Positions 11,506-22,243 of a DNA stretch of 64,000 nucleotides are shown piece by piece (within the stretch, counting starts at the first letter, position 1; each line of letters begins with the position of its first letter). Origin of the DNA: Cladosporium sp. IMV 00045 (lineage: Eukaryota > Ascomycota > Dothideomycetes > Cladosporiales > Cladosporiaceae). The notes beneath the pieces were generated by a model that saw only the letters and a program-made list of their open reading frames with translations, did no database searches and was not told where the DNA came from. The stretch is from the NCBI GenBank assembly GCA_001931905.2, contig MSJI02000919.1:21507-85506 (forward strand). The letters run 5' to 3'. The position numbers and the translations under genes were made by a program.

Positions 11506-14500
11506 CTACCTCGTCCTAACGCTGAAGCTTTGACTCTCGCCGGTATCCCTCCTGATGTTTTCCGGTCGGTTGTATTGGCCGGCGACGTGCCCTGAGAGTG
11601 CACTCAAGTTCGCGCCATCCCCATCACGGTTTGTCATGCTCTGCGCACGAGAAGATGCTGGGCTCTTCTGTCCGGCATGCAAGCTAAACTGTGATGCAGA
11701 CGGCGGGTACTCGCGCGAAGAAGTCAGCGGGCCGGTGAGAGAAGCGTTCGAAGGCCTCCTGTCAATTGAAGCGGCGCTGCTGTGTACATTGTGGTTTGGG
11801 TAGTTGTTGAAATAATTCGCGCTGTTGGGAGCATTTGCTCCACTTCCAGCTCCTCGACGCTGTGTATCAGCGTCGTACGCGTTCAATTGGCGACGTTCGT
11901 TTTGGCCAGTCGTGCGGGCGGTCGGAGGCTCCCAGTCTTTACCACCAATGCTTGTGGCAACAGGCGGCGCAGTACGGAACCGACGGTTCGCGCTGATGCT
12001 TTCGCGGCTTCCTTCTTCATCAATCAACACGACCATCCAGACGCCAACCGCGCCCGTATGGCCGATCAATGGTGTGCAGTGGATCCAACGAGGGCGACCC
12101 TCACCCTCACCATCCTCATCCGGGCGTGCCAGCCAACGGATCTTAGCGGTCACACCGCGACCTTCTTCCAAAGCGGCAGAGAGGTCGGCACGAACACGTG
12201 GAGAGCCACCAATGCGGTGAAGGAAAGGTGATTGCAAGATACCAGGCACTCGAAGAGACGGCGAGGTGAACAAGATGCGCATAGAGGGTGCAGGGCGAAT
12301 AAGGAGGTACTGCCACAGTGTTAGCTTGCCGATCAAAATGCATGGTTTGCAAGAGTACAGCCTGCAAAGAAATCTGGTGAGAACTCACGTTTTGATAGAC
12401 GCCTGCGAGCTTGCCGTTGACGCGGTCCTTGTCGACGGGAGGAACTCCTGGCGCAATTCTCTCCGTCTGCTTGTCGAGAATTTCCTGGCTTGGGTCGGAC
12501 AGCATAAGTCGAGGGCGGCCACGATCAGCGCCACCCTTGATGCTTTCCGCATCTTCATTGTCGACGTACTCCCTATGCATGCTTCCTCCACGACGGCGGA
12601 CAGTGTCAAGCTCGACTCCGTTAAACATCTCAGACAGCTCCTGGAACTCGTCCTTCTTCTTCGATTTCTTCTTCTGAGCGTTGTCAACAGATTGCTCGAT
12701 CTCTTCCTCCACCAGCTTCGCAAGACCCGGTAGCTCGCTGCAGGTCTTGAGCAAGCCACTGACGTCGACCTGTGCGCCAATGAAGTAGCGAACAGTTCCC
12801 TTGCTGTCCATGAGAGGTGCTATCATCAACAAGTTGAGGAAAGGACTTCCATCTCGTCGGTAGTTGACAAAGACCTCGCTTTGTTCTACACCACTCTTGC
12901 ATGCCTCAGCGAGCCTGCGAGGGGAGTTCGGGTCTGTTCGGGGTCCTTGAAGGAAACGGCAGTTGCGGCCGATTGAGTATGACATGCCGTATTGCGTAGT
13001 CCGCGAGAACTCCTCAGAGGCGAAAACAATAGGGTTGTCAGGGCGCGAAGGATCGGTCAGACAGAATACTTCCGCAAGGCCTTCGCTGGCCTCCCTCAGA
13101 TGAGGTGCCAGTGTACCTGTGATGCGCCTGGAAATGCTGGTCGAAACAACCTGGATATATGTAAAGGTGATGTACGCAGGCAGATCCTCCCTGACAAGAA
13201 TTTCGAACGCCTTGTTCGCCTTTTCTTCGAGAGATGCATTATTCGTCTGCTGTACAGCCTCTTTGGTAAAGTCGCAGGTTGTGATAGGCTCAAGTGCCTC
13301 CGCGACGGCATTAGCATACTTGATGGCACGGAGAGCCTTGAGTGCGTCCAGATAGTAAATCAACACAGGAATACTTTGCGGCCGGTGAGAATTAAGAAAT
13401 CCAGTGAATTTCTGCAGGAGTTTGGAGTTGTTGAAGATCTCTTTGAGATGCTCCTTCGACAGCAACAGATCGGCCTGCTTCTCGAGTGCGTACATGCCGA
13501 CATTTCCCGCCTCTTGCGGTGGCTCAACTAAGTCAAATGATCGTGGGTCATCCTCAATGAGAGGCTCGAGTGCATGCGCATCGTTCGGGTCGAGACCCTT
13601 ATTCTGCAAAGGCGGAAGAGTATGGACAGAGGTAGCAGTGGTGTCCAACGAGTCTCGAGAGTCCCTGCTGCTACCATCGCCGACGCCATAGTGACGATCG
13701 GTCATCGCGTCTGGGCTGGAGGGTTCAGATTCTGGGATAGTGGAAGAGGTTGACTTGCGTGGAGCTTCGGGCATGCGATGGAGGATCTCGTTGATACTGC
13801 TGTCGGCGTTGCTGGGTTTAGCAGTGTTGCTTTGTCCGGAGCTGCTGTCCTGATGTTAGCGATGTCCTTTGACATGGCATTGGCTTTCCACCATTGTCGC
13901 CAGTGACGCTTCTTCAAGAATTCAAAGCGTCGCATGGGTCCAGAGCGGTTGATTGTAGCTCCACATCTGGATCATGCCGAAGAGAAGAACAGCAGTGATG
14001 GTGACAAGACATACCTAGTCCTTGGTGGAATGCGTAAAGTCTTAGGAACGTCACCTCCGGCCTTGGGTGACGAGGGCTGAGACAAGTTCGAGTACGACGG
14101 TTTCGCGTAAATGCTGGTAGGAGACAATGGACGGGATGACAAGGGCTGAGAAGACTGTCGTCTATCCTGAAAGTCCTGTGCGACCGGCCTTGTGGGGTGA
14201 TCCGAAGATGCGTGAATGTCGTCAAGGTTCGAAACACCGTAAGCAATGTCGGCCTGGTCCGGGCGACGCTGCTGCTGTTGCTGTTGGTGGAAGATGTGAT
14301 CCTGAATACGGGACGTAGGACGAGTTATGGTAGAGTCAGAGGCCTGCCGTATATCACGGCGGCCGCTGGCAGTCTGGTGAGGATACTGTGCAAAGAATTG
14401 CGTCAGTTATAAGGGAACCTTCGAGCTCCGGACAACGGCTACTACGTAAACCCAGGCATTTTATGGTACGAGCGTGGGCCACGCGAGCGCGGAGTACGGG

Positions 14501-15088
14501 ACGAAAGACATGAGGATGTGTGAGTGGTCGTAGGTGTGATGAGACCGGAGTCCGTGCCCTCTATGACGCAGAAGCCACTACCACCTGCAGCCAATGAACC
14601 AGAAAAAGCTCTGGCGAGCAGAGATCACCGATTCGCCAATCGACTGATTGATATAGGAAAACCGTGATCCCCTGGCGAGCGTCGATGAACGGTGACTTCT
14701 CGCACTTACACCGGCTTCGCCTTAAGCGAGCCTCTGGTAGATGCGTGTCTTGTGATGCTGAGCCACACTGTTCAAGGCCATACGGACGGACTGAAGGAAA
14801 TTAGGAAGAACGTACCAGTCGATACACAGGTCCCATCGTGTCGGTATAAGATGATTGCTCGGTGTAGGATGGTTGCTCCGCAAGAAACTCGGCCAGATCG
14901 TCTTCGACAAAGGCTGCTTCTGAGCTCTGAAAGGAGCGCCTCAAGGAAATGCGCCGGGCATCCGCTCGTGCTCCAGCTTGGCCGACAGACACGGCAGAGT
15001 CGTGTTTGGGGAGCAGAGAGCGGCGTTGTTGTTGCTGGAGGCTGTTGCTGCTAACGCTGCTGCTCGCCGAGTTGCGTGCTGAAGCCAT
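11506..15088 (-). CDS. RGS-LOV blue-light photoreceptor
   Basis: Proposed five-exon model: 14,816-15,088; 14,015-14,385; 13,892-13,966; 12,389-13,844; 11,506-12,309, giving 992 residues with consistent phases. A disordered Ser/Gln-rich N-terminus precedes an RGS-like helical domain at about residues 358-473 (KEHLKEIFNNSKLLQKFTGF). A LOV/PAS domain follows at about 483-603 with the flavin-binding motif GRNCRFLQGP; its Cys, near residue 535, would form the photo-adduct. A second PAS-like C-terminal part and a Ser/Asn-rich tail complete it. The order RGS, LOV, C-terminal domain matches the fungal RGS-LOV family typified by Botrytis cinerea BcLOV4, which binds membranes in blue light. The third exon (25 codons, basic, containing FEFLKKRHWRQ) is the least certain part of the model, and intron 1 is unusually long at 430 bp. 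Confidence 0.88.
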
Positions 15089-18000
15089 CGAGGAGAGAAT
15101 CAAGGGTCGAGGCTCTACTTGAAAGGCGACTGAGGATCGCTTCTGGTGCATGCGGTAGCAGTCTTTGAAGCAGGGCTGGTGATCTCATCCACCGCGCCGT
15201 CTATATTCCGCGACGCTGCCGCTATATTAGAGATCTTGATCGGGAAGGGGGCACTGGAGGGAGGCGAGGCGTTCAACGGGCCGGCGCAGGTCTCTCCAGC
15301 GATGCGTGAAAGGCTGTTGTCGATCGGGCTGAGTGGTGCTTAAGACAGAACGCATATATGTGCACAAGAAACGCTTCAGGCAAGCTCAGTAGGATCGGGA
15401 TCTTGATTTTCGAGGCAGGCGTGCGCTCGTCCAGGATAATAATGGCTGTCCCCTGATCATCGCGAGACGGAGCACACTCTCCTGCAGCTGTAGCACTTCG
15501 GCCCGCGTATTCTGTGTGGCCCATCGATCAAGACAGCGCATGCACCTCGACCCTCTCCTGTCATGCACGGCCAATAGGGACCGTATCCGTCACACTGTGG
15601 AGTGCATACCAGGGGAAGTGGCTCCGCCGTCCAACGGTCTTTGTGGACATCGCGCATGCAGGACGCTCCGAGTCAAACCTGCCGCTTCATGCGCTTTCAT
15701 GAAGTCTTCGCACCATCGTATAGTGATAAGGCGGCGAGACTGCAGAAGTACGCCGCAAGCAGAGGCTGAAGAGACTGTTCGAGGAGAGTCGAGGTGTCGT
15801 CGCAATTCCCCCACCCAGTTCATCTCGCTTAGGCAGATCCTCGCGATCCTCGCAGGGGTAGAAACGAGATCAAATTACATACTCAACCCGACAGCCTGGC
15901 ACCTGGGCGGTGTCAAGCGCCGGCGATGGTTCACGGTGGTGGTGTGTACGCCATTAGTCGCTAGATTGACACCCCCTCTCTGCCAGCCACCCGAAAGCCA
16001 CTGACATGCTTAACGCTACTGCACGCAAATGACATTCCAGGGCGATGGATCGAGTGGGTTCAAGATAACCCAAGCCGATGGTTGAGTTTTGGAACAGCTA
16101 GACAGCTGGGTATCCATTGTGGGTTCTGACACGTGAGTCCAGAACTGCGTGCGAAGGAAGCGGCTAAAGAGAAAGTGTCGGGTACCGTATCGGGCCAATG
16201 CGCTAAGTGGGCCACATTCCCGTAAATGTTCCCTTCTTCCTTGTCTTTTTTGCTCTTGGGGACTTTCCATCTCTTATTAGTTCAATCTCCAGGCTGGGGC
16301 CGTCGAGAGCTGTCGAGGGGTCTCCTCTTTGGTGCCTAGCCAGGGTTTCGCGAACAATGTTGTGGACAGATTATGGATCTTGATGGGTATCTCAGGCGGA
16401 GGCAGCAGTGACCAGCAACAATGTGTTCGGCGGCTGAGAAAGCTCCATGCCAGCGAGCCAAAGGTGGAGCTCGCATGCCATGCGATTTTCAAGTGCTGCC
16501 ACATCGATGCTCTACTTTCACCGGCAGCAAACAACGGCTGGTAGATCAGAAATAAGCTGTTGGATGTAACCGTACGTTCCAAACAGGCGTTTGCAGCCCT
16601 GAGCGGTTGACGCAACGATATAGAATACTACGCTATAACTTGCAACGCTCGCGCGATCATACCGTCGATAAAGCAAACTCCATTGTAGGATAGCTCCCAA
16701 CGCTCGATAGCGTGCGTGCAAAGCCAAAGACTCCGGTACAAACAGAGAAGGATGTAAGTTTGGGGACAAGAGACCCTGCAATCGCACACCCTTACACATT
16801 CAGACCGGCATATCCTGTCCTGAATATCAATAAGACGTCCGCTATATCACTAGACGCTAGCAAAGCATGCCTCTTCATGTCTCTCCCTCCGAGGCATCGG
16901 GTCTGTTTGGGCTCAACACAAGCAGTCCTCCCGAGTAAGGTAATGGCGTCTCCGCTACCAGCCTTCCAGCTCCGATGCAGTAGTGGATTCTGAACCATGT
17001 CTTTGGAATTGCATGCTGCAGTCCGGAGTTGCACGGTCGTGATATCGCCCTATACTACAACTGCGATATAGCCCTGTGGAGATGGGCTGCCAGATCGCTT
17101 TGCGTTGGGGACCTTGTGGGGTGGGGTGTATGGGGTTTCGGCTCCTGAACTCTTACACGTTGGTATCGCTGGTATGAACACGATGAGCGAGAAATGATGG
17201 TGTGTTTGCCGCATCGGCAATGGTCGCAAAGGTAGAAGTCAGTCATCCTCGGGAGAATCACAGACATTGGCTTGCGAAAGAGGGGGTGGAAAGTCGGTAG
17301 CTGGCTCGACGTACGGCTCCTCGAGCGTGCCATTGATGTTTGCATGTCATTGATGTTAGTCCTTGAGAATAATCCGCCGTGCTCATACTCCTGCATGAGT
17401 ACCTCCGACTTGTGCTCATCATCGAAACGCGAAGCTTGCGCGGTCGACAGCCAGGGAAGTGCACGCATACAAGGAAAGAGATATCCCAAGATACAGGTCA
17501 TGAATGCATGTTTAAACCTAGTCCCTACGAGATGGTTCCTGCATGATCATCGATCAGTGGCAATAGGTGATTACAGAAAATACGCAGGCGTAGGATCAAT
17601 TAGAAAGGCTGACAGATTCGTAATGGCCAGCCCCAACCCTAACCCTTCTGCGGCCATCTTTTGATCGGCAGACTTCGGAAAACAGAGCCGCTCCTCCTGC
17701 AAGATGTCCATGGACGTACACAATTGCCTTCGCTTCCCTGTGCCAATACTGCTGGTGATACCACAATCGATCCTCCAATGAACGGGAGCAGAAATATTGC
17801 CTTGCGTGACCCGATTTTCTTAATGGAAAGACATCGATCTGGTGGTGCTGAAGCCGCTGATACCACCACGACGCCCGCTTCACAAAACGGAAGCCTTGTC
17901 TCGCGACATTCCAGCTTCTTAGCCTTGTAAGAATATTTCATATACGCGACAGGCTCTCCGTCCACCAAATGATTGTCACCCACCGCCAAGCGAACCTAGT

Positions 18001-18111
18001 CAGGAGCCGCCAAGCATGAAAATAAACGTACTCGACATCAGTAGCGTCTAAGACCTCGAGAACACGCTGAATGATGGCATTCATACTCTAGACAATGCCA
18101 TATCCTAGGCG
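15089..18111. other. Three-kilobase gene-poor stretch
   Basis: Upstream region of the RGS-LOV gene plus sequence of unknown role. Open frames reach 162 codons (15,516-16,004, plus) but none shows a domain, a plausible intron or codon bias. A CCCTAA doublet near 17,632 is too short to be telomeric. A large regulatory region or worn-out coding DNA are both possible. Confidence 0.35.
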
Positions 18112-19653
18112 ATGGCGTGTCAAACCCCGTCTTCCTTAGACTTTGCTCTGAGATTGATCGCCTTCTTTGCGTGTGCGCTGTCTTTAGTGATGCAGAGCCC
18201 ACGACAAGAGTCGCCCACCCCTATCGTCTCCTCCAAGGCCTTAGAAGAGGTTCGCCATCTGCGAGTGTCAGCAGAAAACCCCGTCACCAGCACCAACGAA
18301 CACCTAGACTTCAAACGCTGCGCCGCTCTACACAATGCAATCGTCAAACATGCATGGGAGGCTGGCGGGCAGGATCCTGCCACAATACCGGCACGTCCTC
18401 TCTGGAACGAAGACTCCATACCCAAGGAGCAACAGATCGCATACATCCAGACTTGATTGAGTACACCAAGCGCTGTTTGTCGATACATGGTTGGAACTTC
18501 TTTCACTTTTCTGGAGCTCTGAACCCCGATGCAAATATATGGGAGTGGGTCGAGGAAGAAGACCCTATTACACTGTACATTACAAATGATTCTTCTGGAC
18601 TATCGGGAGCCAGCATTCTGTGAGCTACGATGAAGTTTCACCAAAACTAACACAACTGACCTGGAAACAGCTACGATCAAACCGACCATTACTGCAAGTT
18701 CGACGGACCATGCCATGATTGGGTCAATCCGGACCTACCAACACAATGGCATCGCCTGGAGACACTACTGTCACACTGGATATGCCTAATCGAGCGCGGC
18801 AAGGTTGTAGCTCTCCATCACTCGACGGAAAACGCCGACAGTCGTCGTCCATCCGAAGTTCCACTCATTGACGCTACAACCGGTGCTCGACAACAGTGGA
18901 CAGACCAATAGCCCTGGACAGCAGTACCATACGCAAAACAAGATCTAGTGGACACACTAGACGCATGGCACGATCTCATAATCATCATCAACGAGAAAAT
19001 GCCCAAACCTCGGACACAGCCCTTCATAAGACGCGGTCTCTTTAGCCGCGACACCCTGATAGCAGCGAATATCCGTGAGGACAGTTTTGCCTGGAACTTC
19101 TTCACCAATGCGTGGAAACCATCAAGGGCCCGGCCTGAGGCTCGCGACAGACGACCATCTCATCAACAACCCAGCAGCATCCGCCCCGGTCCACATCGGA
19201 GTAGAAGATGACGATATCGCCTTTCCCATCCCGTTCCTCGTCGGAAGCAACACGACCAAAATCTGGCAACGTGGCACCAAAGACTTAGATCTTCAAATAC
19301 CATGGGGCCTCTACCTAGACCAAATCTATGTCGAGCAAGACTTCCCCGTTGCAGACAGCTGCCGACTCGCCCTGCCGTACCCCCTAGGAGCCAACGGATT
19401 CGCAATCAGGGCAGATGGCTCACCATCGAATTCTGAGCACGTTCAGGGACAGTTCGAGCTTTATCAGCTCGGACAGCACCCTTTCGTGCCTTGTCATCGT
19501 ACGCAGCTTTACATAATTCTGGATGCTTTCGCGCGCCATGTGAAGGATGGGTTGTGGCGGGTCAGTACGGATGGGGTGGATGAGGCTGAGACGATTTTCC
19601 AGAACGCGGACACCGAGGAGGGAAGGGATGACTATCGAGTCCATGTTCTATAG
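18112..19653 (+). pseudogene. Decayed gene for an unknown, possibly secreted protein
   Basis: A continuous protein can be followed only by allowing lesions. It starts at 18,112 with a basic then hydrophobic segment that could be a signal peptide (LRLIAFFACALSLVM). A one-base shift is needed near 18,455, where EQQIAYIQ must join LIEYTKRCLSIHGWNFFHF. A normal intron follows at about 18,619-18,670 (GTGAGC donor, AAACAG acceptor). An in-frame TAG at about 18,909-18,911 interrupts the frame before PWTAVPYAKQDLVDTLDAWH, and another shift near 19,130 precedes LRLATDDHLINN. The last third is a clean frame ending at 19,653. I do not recognise the family. Multiple independent lesions make a pseudogene more likely than sequencing error. 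Confidence 0.65.
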
Positions 19654-19828
19654 CTTTTGCCAAAAATCAGTAAGCAGTGCGCTTTTGCGCATTGAGATCT
19701 GGGTATATCAGCTGCAGTAAACGTTGCACATTTACCACCGCGATGCCTCCTACGATTTTCTGCAAACGTGGAGCAGAGCTGTGTAGATTATTTTATGCTT
19801 TATGAATTTAATTGTCGGAGGCCTTGAT

Positions 19829-19947
19829 ACATACGACCATAGGTCAGTGAAAACTGGGCATCCCGTCCGCTCTGCCATACATAAGCACTGAACCGGGCGA
19901 CTAGTACTAGAGTGGGTGACCATCTGGGAATCCCGCCTGTTGTATGT
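19829..19947 (+). rRNA. 5S ribosomal RNA
   Basis: A 119-nt sequence beginning ACATACGACCATAGG and ending GTTGTATGT, closely like fungal 5S rRNA. The ends pair over nine positions, with one G-U pair, to form the terminal stem. The internal segments expected for 5S are present: CATCCCGTCCGCTC, AAGCACTGAACCGGGC (internal control region for TFIIIA/RNA polymerase III) and GGGTGACCATCTGGGAATCCC. A T-run follows directly (19,947-19,951) and would terminate RNA polymerase III. It stands alone between unrelated genes, as is usual for dispersed 5S genes of filamentous ascomycetes. Confidence 0.95.
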
Positions 19948-20440
19948 TTTTGCTCTTTAGTCACACCATTGTGAATCCTCTTTTTGCACCGCTTGAGCTC
20001 GTGAGTAGACTGATGTGAAGCGTCGTGTGGTTGACTAAGTTGGTTATCCAAGAGTTTTGGAAGCTAATGAGATGGTGTATCCATCGTGTCCGAGGCTGTA
20101 GATTCGCAAGTACTTGCCGCATTTACGTCCTTTCAGAGACTCAAAATGAGAGCCTTCGATTGTGCTCTCGCAGAATGGCCTTCGCCGTTCGTTCGTTTAC
20201 TCAGAGCTTCGCGGGGACGATTTGGATATAGTCTGACGAAGGATTCGAAGGATGCGCTTGTCGATCATGACGACCGATATCAAGGCGCAGCGCTGACAAT
20301 CCTTCAGCTGACTGCCATTGCTCAGAGCGCTCTCGTCGACTCGCCGTAAAGACTGACAAGCCTCTCACTACCACTGAGAGCCAACTTAACTAGACTATTG
20401 CGACTTGTGCTTCAAAGACTTGCAGCAGCGAACCGACAAT
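19948..20440. other. Intergenic after the 5S gene
   Basis: Contains the 5S terminator run and the presumed promoter of the phosphodiesterase gene. A short plus-strand open frame (20,086-20,349) has no supporting feature. Confidence 0.4.
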
Positions 20441-21646
20441 ATGGACACCGAAAGCCAGACTTCGCCGCAGACAGGACCGGTCCACCGATTCATACGGGCA
20501 GGAAAATTGCCACTCCCAGTGAGAAGGAATCACGTAGTTTCCGATATCCAGAAGATTGCTCTCTTCGTAATATTCGCAGCGTGAGATTCAGACTCTGTCA
20601 CAGAGGTGGTTTCTATAAAGTCACTGACACTTTCTGCTAATAGATGTATTGGCCAAATCTACTACATACAAAGAATTCGGACAGGCATAGCTCGGATTCC
20701 CAACGACCGATTTGATATCAGTTTCGGGAAGGGTATCACAAGATCCAACCCGGCAATATGGGAAGACGCACGGCAGTCTTTCATCCACGATGCCAACCCA
20801 GTCCCGGTTCATTCGCACAACGACGAGGAGCGGCGGATACCGTTGTTCGAAGCACTCGGGTCTGGGTGCATCAGCATCGAAGTCGACGTTCATTTGGTCA
20901 AGGGTGATCTGCTCGTTGGCCATTCAGATAAGAGTCTACATCGTGACTCCAATCTACGCTCAATGTATCTGGAGCCCCTGCAGCGCATGCTGGAAAGGCA
21001 GAGTGACGGGCTTACCGGAAGCGATGGTACATGGCGCGGAATTTTCAATCAATATCCCCAGCAGACAGTCGTACTTCTTGTCGATCACAAGAGCTCAGGA
21101 CCCGAGACGTTCCAGGAGCTTTACAAGCAACTCCAACCACTCCGCGAGCTTGACTACTTGACCTTCTGGAATGGGACGGAGAAAGTCATGCGACAGCTGA
21201 CCGTCGTTGCGACGGGGAACGCCCCTTTCGAAGCAGTGACTGCACTCTCTGAAACTCATAGGGACATATTCTGGGACGCCCACCTGGAAAGGCTACCATC
21301 GATAGACGACGACTTCACCACCGACCCTCCTACATTCAAGTACAACCGATCAAACTCTCACTACGCCTCAACGCAATTCCGCAACGCAATCTTATACAAG
21401 GCGCCTGATGAATCGCGACCGCCGCCTTCCACACCGCAGGGGAGGGATATCTATGCAACGCACGCTGAGCAAGCTGCTGCGAGGGGCTTGTTGACAAGAT
21501 ACTGGGACACACCCTCTGGCCCGCCGAATTTGAGGGATATCGTATGGCGTGTCTTGGTCGATGCTAAGGTCGGTTTGATCAATATGGACGATATGGGCGA
21601 GGTGAGGGATAGGACGCATGGGTGGGGACGTTTTGGAGGACGGTGA
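20441..21646 (+). CDS. AIM6-like PLC-type phosphodiesterase, membrane-anchored
   Basis: Two exons, 20,441-20,580 and 20,644-21,646, with a GTGAGA donor and a branch site TGCTAATAG merging with the acceptor; 380 residues. A single hydrophobic segment spanning the splice site (IALFVIFAACIGQIYYI, about residues 38-57) anchors the protein. The rest is a TIM-barrel phosphodiesterase of the PLC-like/GDPD superfamily. VHSHNDEERR supplies the first catalytic His and the following Asn-Asp, CISIEVDV the metal-binding Glu and Asp, and VGHSD the second His. This arrangement is that of the yeast AIM6 family (altered inheritance of mitochondria), whose substrate is not established. The upstream start at 20,441 is preferred because only it supplies the anchor. 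Confidence 0.85.
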
Positions 21647-22243
21647 TGTAGGGAATGGCATGGCTAGCCTTGCGCGACAAAGGCAGTTGAATCAAGGTCT
21701 GAGTCAATCGGTTAATAGATAATGTCGTCGCCGTTCCCGAAGACAATATCGGGGCTTGCGATTGCACCACGCTGTAGCTTGACAGGAAAGGTCGTTCACT
21801 CTGCGCAACAGCCGGTTTCAGTACACTGAAGCAGCTGATAACAGTACGGTGGTCTTGGAGACACACGATTTCTATGGCCAGGTTCTCAATGGCGCGGGTC
21901 CCTTCTCGCTCTCGCGATGGGATCACGTTTACGCTGAGATAATTAGTTCTCGATGCGCGTTTCTTAGTGGTAAAGTATTTTTCTTAGTATGCTGTGCCCG
22001 ATGAGATGAGCACGTTAGTGATGGAAGCACTCAGTCTCGATAACCAGTTCCCCATCGGCATGCCAATTCTTTTCTCGATGTCTATGAAATGGCGTGGATC
22101 GTTCTGCATAGGTGGGATCATAAATCCACCTCTCGTAGCAAATACCTTTCAAATGTATCTATTTATCTGTCGATCGATCCTGCTCGCCCGCCACCGTGCG
22201 GTTCAGGTGATAAGTAGATTTGTCCATCTTGACTTCTGATCAT
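21647..22243. other. Intergenic between convergent genes
   Basis: Holds the 3' ends of the phosphodiesterase and PRMT5 genes. No gene seen. Confidence 0.4.

Noticed and set aside
15516..16004. 162-codon open frame on the plus strand
   Set aside because: Composition is random-looking, there is no recognisable fold, and it lies in an otherwise featureless stretch.
17630..17645. CCAACCCTAACCCTT resembling telomere repeat
   Set aside because: Only two units, inside ordinary intergenic DNA; no array.
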